Notes under the pieces: generated by a model
Databases searched by the model: none
Told to the model about the DNA's origin: nothing
Seen by the model: the letters and a program-made list of their open reading frames with translations, nothing else
Assembly (NCBI GenBank): GCA_004362315.1
Contig: SNWL01000006.1
Coordinates: 1 to 64,000 of the forward strand
Origin: Mycobacterium sp. BK086
Lineage (GTDB): Bacteria; Actinomycetota; Actinomycetes; Mycobacteriales; Mycobacteriaceae
DNA: 64,000 nt
Direction: 5' to 3'
Translations under genes and position numbers: made by a program
Shown here: piece after piece, positions 42,280 through 49,689 of the stretch
How positions within the stretch are numbered: position 1 is the first letter of the stretch
Layout of the letters: each line of letters opens with the position of its first letter

Positions 42280-43551
42280 TCAGGTGAAGAACTCGATGAT
42301 CTGCACCTGAAGCTCACCGACCACGCCGCCGAGCACCGCGCCGACCGCGATCATCAGCGGTTCGTCGTCCTTGAACACCGGCCGCAGGATCGACTCGTAC
42401 TCTTCCTCGGTCAGCTGACTCATCTTCTCGATGACCACGTGCTCCAGATCCAGTGCGTTCACCGCGTACTCCTGCGCCTCGAGCAAGGTATCCGGTAGCC
42501 GCTCCAACACCAGGGTGACCACGCGGTCCTTCATTGCCCGGTATCGCTTGGTGCCGACCGCCAGGGTGACCATCGGTCGCGCAACCCCGGTCTGGGCGTC
42601 GATGGCGGCATCGATTTCCTTGGCCGCCAACGCGAATAATTTGTCCGAGCCCGGGCCTTTGATGATCGCGTCGAACATCAACTCGGGTGAGAACAGATCC
42701 TCGGCCAGGATCTTCGCGTAGTCGCGGGTGATCTTGTCGCGCTCGGCATGCAGCAACCCCTGAAAGGGAATGAATCCCAGGAACTTTCGTGGCCTCATCG
42801 GCCGGAAGAGCATGTTCAACGCGATGTAGTCGCTGATGAAGCCGACCGCGAAACCGAATGCGGGCATGATCCACGGGTTCTTGAACAGCGCCCACGCCAC
42901 CATCTGGACCAGACCGATCACCAGACCGAAGTAGATACCGCTGCGCCGCACGAACGCCATCGCATCGGTGGTGACGCTGCGCATCAACTTGACGAGCTTC
43001 TCCTTGTTGCGCACCAGCGCCGTCACAGCCATGAAGTGCAGATCGAGATAGCGCGGAAGGTCGGCCTTCATCTCAGTCAGCATGTTCTCGACGATCTGGG
43101 GCGCCTGCTTGTGCATGCGCTCCTGGATCCCGCGTCGGGCGGACTCCGGCAGCGCGTCCCACAGGCCCGGGCGAATCTCGTCGGCAAGGTCACGTGAGAT
43201 GTCGTCGACCGCTTCGGCGAGCGGAGCCCGTAGCGCATCGACCGCGTCGTTGGCGTCGATGCGGTCCAGCAGCTCTTCGGGTTTCAGCAAGTTGGCGGTC
43301 AGTAGATCGATGGTCTTCGAGCCGACCTTGCCCGCTCGCCGTGGCACGATCCCCTGCCATCCGAACGGACCCCAGCCCTTGAATTCGATCGGCCGATAGA
43401 GCATTTCGAGCGCGACGATTTTCGTGCTCCACCCGACGAAGGCCGCGACGAACGGCATCGACAGATACACCAGCCAGTAGGCGCTGAAGTCGGCCTTGAT
43501 CTCGGTCCAACTCGACAGGGCGAGCAGCACGACGGGCGACGCGGAGCTCAC
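42280..43551 (-). CDS. DUF445 family membrane protein
   Basis: A 423-residue protein with two membrane segments near the start (about residues 18-40) and at about 205-245 (GLVIGLVQMVAWALF and the next helix), plus a final hydrophobic stretch (MIAVGAVLGGVVGELQVQII). The repeated motif ALEMLYRPIEFKGWGPFGWQ and ALNMLFRPMRPRKFLGFIPF marks DUF445. Function is unknown. The GTG start overlaps the stop of the upstream gene (GTGA), so they are coupled. It is convergent with merR, with 12 bases between stops. Confidence 0.9.
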   Translation of the reverse strand: MSSASPVVLLALSSWTEIKADFSAYWLVYLSMPFVAAFVGWSTKIVALEMLYRPIEFKGWGPFGWQGIVPRRAGKVGSKTIDLLTANLLKPEELLDRIDANDAVDALRAPLAEAVDDISRDLADEIRPGLWDALPESARRGIQERMHKQAPQIVENMLTEMKADLPRYLDLHFMAVTALVRNKEKLVKLMRSVTTDAMAFVRRSGIYFGLVIGLVQMVAWALFKNPWIMPAFGFAVGFISDYIALNMLFRPMRPRKFLGFIPFQGLLHAERDKITRDYAKILAEDLFSPELMFDAIIKGPGSDKLFALAAKEIDAAIDAQTGVARPMVTLAVGTKRYRAMKDRVVTLVLERLPDTLLEAQEYAVNALDLEHVVIEKMSQLTEEEYESILRPVFKDDEPLMIAVGAVLGGVVGELQVQIIEFFT

Positions 43552-44225
43552 TGACCGACATCTCCCGTGGCGGCCGCCCACAGCGATGCGCCCAGCGACG
43601 ACAGCGACAGCGTCGACTTGTCGATCTTGGCGGTCAGCGGACCTCGCGACGCAGTCTTGATGGCCGCGAGCACCGACGTCTCGGCCATCAGCACTTCGTA
43701 TTCAGTGGCCAGCGAAGGGTCTTCGGGTCCCGCTTCGACCAGTCCGAGTGACAGCAGGTGGCTGACGTATTGCGGAACCATCTGCGGCAGGGCCACATTC
43801 GCGGTCCGCCCGACGAGCGAGGCGTGCTCCAAGGCCGCACGGCCCGGAACACGTGGACTGAGCCAGGTGTAGACGTTCACCATCGGCGACGACGACCCGT
43901 CCGACAGCGCACCCAGGATGCGCGCCTCGTCGGCGACCAGTTGGTCGAGCAGGTGATGGTAGAGCTCGACCTGACTTCCCCTGGTGTTCTGGTCGAGGGC
44001 GCGGTCCAACAGCCGGCCCATCTTGCCGGCCAGCGAGTCGGGGTCTGGTGCTGACGGCTTCTCGGGTTCGGCATCCTCGAGCGCCTCGGCGGGGTCCAGG
44101 GAATCGAGTCCGGACCGGATGGCACCGACGACTTGCTCCTCGGCCCAGCTGTACGCGTCGAGACCCATACGTGCGGCGTCCACCGCGCGCCCGATCAGTC
44201 CGCGGGGGTCATATGAGAATGCCAT
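43548..44225 (-). CDS. Protein resembling DUF4393 (Abi-alpha)
   Basis: A 225-residue soluble protein. The central part (LLDQLVADEARILGALSDG, then VPQYVSHLLSLGLVE) and the end (KSTLSLSSLGASLWAAA) fit the DUF4393/Abi-alpha pattern, which was named after an abortive-infection component but is widespread in chromosomes. No signal peptide or membrane helix is seen. The ATG chosen begins MAFSYDPRGLIG; a GTG 13 codons earlier is also possible, and neither has a clear ribosome site. It overlaps the DUF445 gene. Family assignment is by memory of the pattern and moderate. Confidence 0.6.
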   Translation of the reverse strand: MAFSYDPRGLIGRAVDAARMGLDAYSWAEEQVVGAIRSGLDSLDPAEALEDAEPEKPSAPDPDSLAGKMGRLLDRALDQNTRGSQVELYHHLLDQLVADEARILGALSDGSSSPMVNVYTWLSPRVPGRAALEHASLVGRTANVALPQMVPQYVSHLLSLGLVEAGPEDPSLATEYEVLMAETSVLAAIKTASRGPLTAKIDKSTLSLSSLGASLWAAATGDVGQ

Positions 44226-44307
44226 CCGCAAAAAATAGCGCGGCAGACGTGTCAGAAGATGCACACCACGATGATCGCGACCCTGAACGGATCACACAGC
44301 GGGTCGG

Positions 44308-45156
44308 TCAGAACCCGAAGTAGACCGCAGCCATGTCGTCGCCACCATGGCCGGCTTCACTTGCCGCATCGAACGCAGCACGAACTCCATCGACCAACGC
44401 GGTGGACAGACCCGCGTCCGCGATCGCGTCTCGAATCAGTCCGGTGTCCTTGCGGACCCCATCGACGCTGAACTGCGGAGCGTAGGACTCCTCGATGATC
44501 GACCTGCCCTTCACCTGCAAGTAGGTCGAGCCCGCCGGGGCTCCATCGAGCGCGTCGAGCATCAACTGCGGGTCGACGCCGAGTCCCTTCGCCAGCGCGA
44601 ACGACTGACCGACGGCCGCCGTCAGAGTGCTGATCCACGCGTTGCACACCAATTTGAGCTTTGACCCGAGTCCGGGCTCGTCGCCCACCCAGATCGTCTT
44701 CACTGCCATCGCGTCCAACGCCGGCTGCACCCGGCCGCGCAGAACTGGATCGCCCGAGGCCAGCATCACGAGCTTGCCCTGCTCCGCGGGGCCCTTGGTA
44801 CCCAGCACCGGACAGTCCAGGAAGGCGACACCATGCTCGGCGGCCACCGAGGCAGTCTGCTCGGCGCCCTCAACGCCAACGGTCGCGCATTGCACGAACA
44901 CCGCGCCACCCTTCATCGCCGGCAACACCGCCGTCATCACGTCCAGCGTCGCGGCGGCGTCGAACAGGACCGCCAGAACAACGTCGGCCTCCGCGACAGC
45001 GCCGATCGGGTCGAGCGCAACGGTGGCGCCGTCGTCGGCCAGTGGCTCCGAGCGTTCGACAGTGCGGTTCCAGACGGTGACGTCGATGCCTTCCCGCAGC
45101 ATCGACCGCGCCATGCCGGCTCCCATGGCACCTGTCCCCAAGACCGCGACTCGCAT
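44308..45156 (-). CDS. 3-hydroxyisobutyrate/beta-hydroxyacid dehydrogenase family protein
   Basis: A 282-residue NAD(P)-dependent enzyme. The N-terminal Rossmann domain starts MRVAVLGTGAMGAGMARSML, with WNRT as the cofactor-specificity loop (Arg suggests NADPH). The substrate motif LDCPVLGTKGPAEQGKL is close to the family DAPVSGG.. segment, and the catalytic Lys lies in LGSKLKLVCNAW. These enzymes oxidise or reduce beta-hydroxyacids or short aldehydes. A second ATG three codons upstream is possible. No clear partner genes adjoin it. Confidence 0.88.
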   Translation of the reverse strand: MRVAVLGTGAMGAGMARSMLREGIDVTVWNRTVERSEPLADDGATVALDPIGAVAEADVVLAVLFDAAATLDVMTAVLPAMKGGAVFVQCATVGVEGAEQTASVAAEHGVAFLDCPVLGTKGPAEQGKLVMLASGDPVLRGRVQPALDAMAVKTIWVGDEPGLGSKLKLVCNAWISTLTAAVGQSFALAKGLGVDPQLMLDALDGAPAGSTYLQVKGRSIIEESYAPQFSVDGVRKDTGLIRDAIADAGLSTALVDGVRAAFDAASEAGHGGDDMAAVYFGF

Positions 45157-45196
45157 GGTCACCATTCTGCAATGGGGTCTGCGGTGACCTGACGTC

Positions 45197-46690
45197 CTAC
45201 CCTCTCAGCACCGATGCCGGGATGGACGACGCCGCGACGGGGGTGAATCGCGGGTTGTTCCTTGCCGATTCGTCAGGCAATGAGCCCGAGTCGATGACGA
45301 CGGCGGTGGCACTACCGTGATCGCCGTCGATGTCCACGGTTTCACCGCCGGAGCCGTACACACCGTCACAGCCGGTCAGGCAGCGGCCGGTGACCGGGTC
45401 GACGGTGCCGGTGAACATGTCGTTGATCCAGCCGGCCATCAGCCATTGCACCCCTGGCGGATTCTGTGGCTGCGGGAACCCGGCGAAGAGGTAGGCCACG
45501 TTCTGGAGCAGTGGGTTGCCGCCGAGCATGGAATCCATGTGGACACCACCCTTGACGACGACACCGATGAACTGCCCCGGCCGGGCCGCCGCGAGATCGG
45601 GGATCGCCGTGCTGAAGGAGTTGAAGCTGTTCGGCGGTGCACCCAGCTGATAGATCGGAACATAGTCGGCGGGATCGTTGCCGTTGCTGAGCTCGAGCTG
45701 GTTGAGGCGGTCGATGGCGCTCGGCATGACGCCCGCGGTCACCACTCCGTCCAGCAGCACCACACCGGCAAGGTGGTTGGGGGCATCCTGGCCGTCGGCA
45801 CGGCGCGCCACCAACCCCTCGGCGTAATAGCCGGCGACGGGAGTGACCAAGCCCCCGCCCGCCGAGTGGCCGGCGAGCACAAACTCTTCCGGCACGGCGA
45901 AGCTCTCGCGGCCGGCCTTCAATGTGGCTGTCGTCAAGCTGACGTTCAGGGCTTCTCGGTCCGGGTCGAGAAACAGTTGGGCGAGTGCCCTGTGCATGCC
46001 GTCGCCGCCGAGCGACATGCTCCTCGTCCAGTTGGGACTCAAGGTGGTCACCACGACCACGCTGTTGGTGCGCTCCGCCAGATACGACGCGGTGTAGCTG
46101 TACATCGGGCCGGTGGCCCCGAATCCGTGCTGAAGGTAGATCAGCCGCTCCGGTGTGCCGTTCGTCGGGAAGTACCAGTCGGCCGCGACCTCAGTGCCCG
46201 GGGCGACAACCAGCGTCGAACTACTCTCCTGGATCGAACCGCGAAGTTGGCGGGGCACGATCGGCGGGCCGTCAATGATTTGGGCCACGATGCCGATCGC
46301 GTCCAGCACGGGCGAAAGCACCGCGTTCACCAGTGGAGTTAAGGCGTTCACCAGTGGCGTGAGGTCGGGCGCAGGCAAGGTGATCGACGCCGCCGAACGG
46401 CTTGGAGCGGTGGATGAAACCGCTTTCGCCACTTGAGAAGTGGTGTCCGTCTTCGTGGCGTCCTTCTCGGCCGTGTGGCGAATGCGGGCCGTGCCCGCGC
46501 GAGCCGGTTTGCCGCGCTGAGAATTCACGGAGGCCGCGGGTTTCTCGCTGCGCGGCGACGACGTCCGTGCCGAGCCGGCATCCGAACCCGCATTGGTATC
46601 GGCGTTGGCCGCACCGGCACCGGCCACCACCGCCGCCGAAACGCCGGCGGTCAGCACGCCGGCCCCGACCCATCCGGATAGCTTCGCCAT
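45197..46690 (-). CDS. Secreted alpha/beta hydrolase with a repetitive N-terminal linker
   Basis: A 497-residue exported hydrolase. It has an N-terminal signal (residues 1-30, ending AANA-D), a polar Ser/Ala/Thr/Arg linker (31-105), and a short tandem LTPLVNALTPLVNA that may form an amphipathic helix. The catalytic domain spans about 150-490, with oxyanion segment LQHGFGATGP and nucleophile Ser276 in LAGHSAGGGLV. Late His in GDHGSATAV could complete the triad, and a Cys pair lies in GRCLTGCDG. It resembles lipase/esterase-like PE-type hydrolases of mycobacteria but lacks the PE domain. It is likely to act on lipid esters at the envelope. Confidence 0.82.
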   Translation of the reverse strand: MAKLSGWVGAGVLTAGVSAAVVAGAGAANADTNAGSDAGSARTSSPRSEKPAASVNSQRGKPARAGTARIRHTAEKDATKTDTTSQVAKAVSSTAPSRSAASITLPAPDLTPLVNALTPLVNAVLSPVLDAIGIVAQIIDGPPIVPRQLRGSIQESSSTLVVAPGTEVAADWYFPTNGTPERLIYLQHGFGATGPMYSYTASYLAERTNSVVVVTTLSPNWTRSMSLGGDGMHRALAQLFLDPDREALNVSLTTATLKAGRESFAVPEEFVLAGHSAGGGLVTPVAGYYAEGLVARRADGQDAPNHLAGVVLLDGVVTAGVMPSAIDRLNQLELSNGNDPADYVPIYQLGAPPNSFNSFSTAIPDLAAARPGQFIGVVVKGGVHMDSMLGGNPLLQNVAYLFAGFPQPQNPPGVQWLMAGWINDMFTGTVDPVTGRCLTGCDGVYGSGGETVDIDGDHGSATAVVIDSGSLPDESARNNPRFTPVAASSIPASVLRG

Positions 46691-46785
46691 TTGCGCCCCC
46701 GTCGCTCAATCCGCGAGTAGCTGGATGCTAACTCGCTGAATCGCGTCACCAACGGGGTTTTCTCCGCATCCGCTATCGAATACAG

Positions 46786-46798
46786 CGCCAATTTGGCG
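46786..46798. promoter_or_regulatory. Palindrome CGCCAA-T-TTGGCG in a divergent promoter region
   Basis: A perfect six-base inverted repeat around a central T lies in the 162-base gap between the secreted hydrolase and the TmpA-like gene, about 55 bases from the latter's start. It has the size of a TetR/LacI-type operator half-set. No regulator gene is adjacent, so its user is unknown. Confidence 0.35.
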
Positions 46799-46852
46799 AG
46801 ATGACCGTAGATTTCAGTCGCAAACAATCGGCCATCGATTCGAGGAGCCCGC

Positions 46853-48214
46853 GTGGATCGGTCGGTGTCGCCCCAAGTCGCGAACGGCACACAGAACGCC
46901 GAGGAGTCGAACTTCGCCCCGCCGCCCGGTGGCCGCGGTCGGCTGATGCTCTACGCCACCCTCATCGTCGGCGTCCTCGCGATCAACGCGATCGTGCTCG
47001 TCATCGGCATAGCCGCCGGGTGGTGGGCGGACAGCGCGGTGAGCCTGCAGCTGATCGCCGCAATCGCGCAGGTGAATCTGCTCGTAGCGGTCCTGCATCG
47101 CCAGCAGTGGATGGTGAGCCTCATCGGTTTCCTGGCGACCAATGCGCCGAAGTCGTTGCCGCTCGCCATCCGCTGGCGTCTTGCGCAGTACTACCACTTC
47201 GGCGGCGTGCACATCGGGGCGGCGATCGCCGGAACACTCTGGTACGTCGCCTTTCTGTTCTGGATCTGGCCGGCGTTCTACGACGGCAAAGCCGACATCG
47301 ACGATTTCAGCGCGGTCCTGGCGACGGTCGTCGTCGTGACGATGGTCGTGATGTGCATCCTGTCCGCACCCGATCTACGCACGAAACACCATGAGCTGTT
47401 TGAATTCTCGCACCGCTTCGGCAGCTGGACCATCCTGGCGATCGCCTGGGCCAACACCTTCGCCCTCGCGCTGCTGCACTCCAAGGAATACGGCCACCTG
47501 GCCTACGCCAACGCGGTCGCCCACTCCCCGGTGTTCTGGATGCTCGTCCTCACGACGTTCTTCGCCGCCTGGCCGTGGATTCTGCTGCGCCGGGTTCCGA
47601 TTTCAGTCGAATGTCCCAGCGACCACATGGCGATTGTCCGCCTGCACTCCAAGCGCACCCCGCCGATCGGCACGACCCGATCGATCAGTCGTCATCCGTT
47701 GCAGAGCTGGCACCCGTTCGCCTGCGTTCCCGCGAAGGCGGGTGAGGACGGCTACCGGATGATGATCTCCCGAGCTGGCGAGTGGACCAGCGCGTTCATC
47801 GACAATCCGCCGTCGCATATCTGGGTGCGGGGTATCAGCACGCCTGGCGTGGCCAATGCGAAACGGCTCTTCAACCGCGTCCTCTACATCGCGACCGGCA
47901 GCGGTATCGGACCGATCCTCGGCCATCTGCTCACCGACACCCAAGGGGCGAAGCTGGTGTGGGTCACGCGGACCCCGAGGGAGACCTTTGGGGATGCACT
48001 CGTCGACGAAATCACGTCGGCACAGCCGGACGCCGTTATTTGGAACACCAGGACCCAGGGCAAACCGGACGTGTTCGAGGTGAGCTACCAGGCCTTCGTC
48101 GAAGCAGGCGCGGACGCGGTGATCATCGTTTCGAACCGATCCGTCACCACCGACGTCGTCAGCCGCTTCGAGCGACGCGGCGTGCCGGCGTTCGGGCCGA
48201 TCTGGGACTCCTGA
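46853..48214 (+). CDS. TmpA-like integral membrane oxidoreductase
   Basis: A 453-residue protein with about six membrane helices between residues 30 and 250 (LMLYATLIVGVLAINAIVLV; FSAVLATVVVVTMVVMCIL; SPVFWMLVLTTFFAAWPWI). A cytoplasmic C-terminal domain (260-453) resembles a ferredoxin-reductase module: HPLQSWHPFACVP and, for nucleotide binding, YIATGSGIGPILGHLL. This architecture is that of fungal TmpA-type membrane flavoproteins and related domains of NRPS-like enzymes. Several histidines in the membrane part (YYHFGGVHIG, ELFEFSHRFGSW) could bind heme. The GTG start has GGAG upstream. Function in mycobacteria is unknown; a membrane redox role is inferred. Confidence 0.65.
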   Translation: MDRSVSPQVANGTQNAEESNFAPPPGGRGRLMLYATLIVGVLAINAIVLVIGIAAGWWADSAVSLQLIAAIAQVNLLVAVLHRQQWMVSLIGFLATNAPKSLPLAIRWRLAQYYHFGGVHIGAAIAGTLWYVAFLFWIWPAFYDGKADIDDFSAVLATVVVVTMVVMCILSAPDLRTKHHELFEFSHRFGSWTILAIAWANTFALALLHSKEYGHLAYANAVAHSPVFWMLVLTTFFAAWPWILLRRVPISVECPSDHMAIVRLHSKRTPPIGTTRSISRHPLQSWHPFACVPAKAGEDGYRMMISRAGEWTSAFIDNPPSHIWVRGISTPGVANAKRLFNRVLYIATGSGIGPILGHLLTDTQGAKLVWVTRTPRETFGDALVDEITSAQPDAVIWNTRTQGKPDVFEVSYQAFVEAGADAVIIVSNRSVTTDVVSRFERRGVPAFGPIWDS

Positions 48215-48291
48215 GGCGTCGTGTCGATCATGGTGATCGCGTCCCGCGAATATTGAACTGACACCGCCGGATCCGCCGGATACTGTTCTGC

Positions 48292-49689
48292 GTGCTGATT
48301 TCCATCTCGACCACACACGAACCTGCGACCGACCTCGGCTACCTGCTGCACAAGCATCCCGATAAGGCACAGTCGTTCACCGTGGCCGCTGCACGCAACG
48401 CCCACGTCTTCTATCCGGTAGCCACCGAAACCGAATGCACGGCAACGCTGTTGCTCGACATTGATCCGATCGCCCTCGTTCGCGGCCGCAGCGAGACCGC
48501 CACGTTGGATAGCTACGTCAACGACCGGCCGTACGCGGCAGGCTCAATGATGTCGGTCGCCATCGGATCGGTCTACCGCACCGCCATGAACGGTGTCAGC
48601 CCGAAGCAGGACCTGGCCGACACCGCCATCCCCCTCGTCATCCACCTGCCCGTCGTTCCGTGCCGAGGTGGGCCGGAGCTGGTCGAGAAGCTTTTCGGGC
48701 CACTCGGCTGGCAGGTCACGGCCACCACGATTCCCATGGACCCCCAGTTTCCGCAGTGGGGCGACGCCCCTTACCTGGATGTCCGGCTCACCGGCACGCT
48801 CCGGCTGGCCGACGCACTCAAGCAGGTCTACGTGCTGCTGCCAGTGCTCGACAACGCCAAGCACTACCGAATCAGCGAGGACGAGGTCGCCAAACTCCTG
48901 CGCACCGGCGACCGGTGGCTGCTCGAACACCCCGATCGCGAGTTCATCGTCGCCCGATTCCTGCGCTATCGCGGACGCTACGTCCAGAGTGCGCTCGCCC
49001 GACTGGCCGAAGCCGACGGCGTCGACGAGACGGCAGTCGACGACGCGCTCGACGCTCCGCGCGTCACCGAGGAGCCCGCGCGCAAGGTGCCACTGGCACT
49101 GCAACGCCGCGACGCGGTGCTCGCGTTGCTCCGCGACTGCGGCGCCCACCGTGTTGTCGACATGGGTTGCGGCGGAGGGGCATTGCTGCGCGAGCTTGCC
49201 AAGAACGCCCAGTTCACCGAGGTGGTCGGCACCGATGTCTCAGCCCGCGCGCTCGAGACGGCCGCACGAAGTATCGACCGGCTGTCTGACCGGCTCAAGG
49301 ACCGCGTATCGATCCGGCAGTCGGCACTCACCTATGTCGACCCCGCTCTGACCGGTTACGACGCAATGGTGTTGATGGAAGTCATCGAGCACGTGGACCC
49401 CGAACGGCTGACCGCGCTCGAGCGCAGCGTATTCGGCTATGCCAAGCCCGGTTTCGTGATCGTGACGACACCGAATGTGGAGTACAACGTTCGCTTCGAA
49501 ACACTGCCCACCGGGCAGTTCCGCCACCACGACCACCGTTTCGAGTGGACGCGCGCCGAGTTCAGCCGATGGGCGACCCGCGTTGCCGACCGCAACGGCT
49601 ACACCGTGCGGTACGTACCGATCGGAGACGACGATCCCGAGGTCGGCCCACCGACGCAGGCCGCGGTGTTCGAAGTGTTGCGCCAATGA
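48292..49689 (+). CDS. hen1: Hen1, 3'-terminal RNA ribose 2'-O-methyltransferase
   Basis: A 465-residue bacterial Hen1. The N-terminal half (about 1-240) is the domain that stimulates the Pnkp ligase; the C-terminal half is a SAM methyltransferase with VVDMGCGGGALL. The Hen1-specific metal site is visible as EVIEHVD (Glu363, Glu366, His367) plus the FRHHDHRFEW segment at 410-419. It methylates the 2'-OH at the 3' end of cleaved RNA so that, after ligation, the site resists a second cleavage. Stop overlaps the pnkp start as ATGA, giving the canonical two-gene RNA repair operon. The start follows a 77-base gap after the TmpA-like gene. Confidence 0.95.
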   Translation: MLISISTTHEPATDLGYLLHKHPDKAQSFTVAAARNAHVFYPVATETECTATLLLDIDPIALVRGRSETATLDSYVNDRPYAAGSMMSVAIGSVYRTAMNGVSPKQDLADTAIPLVIHLPVVPCRGGPELVEKLFGPLGWQVTATTIPMDPQFPQWGDAPYLDVRLTGTLRLADALKQVYVLLPVLDNAKHYRISEDEVAKLLRTGDRWLLEHPDREFIVARFLRYRGRYVQSALARLAEADGVDETAVDDALDAPRVTEEPARKVPLALQRRDAVLALLRDCGAHRVVDMGCGGGALLRELAKNAQFTEVVGTDVSARALETAARSIDRLSDRLKDRVSIRQSALTYVDPALTGYDAMVLMEVIEHVDPERLTALERSVFGYAKPGFVIVTTPNVEYNVRFETLPTGQFRHHDHRFEWTRAEFSRWATRVADRNGYTVRYVPIGDDDPEVGPPTQAAVFEVLRQ

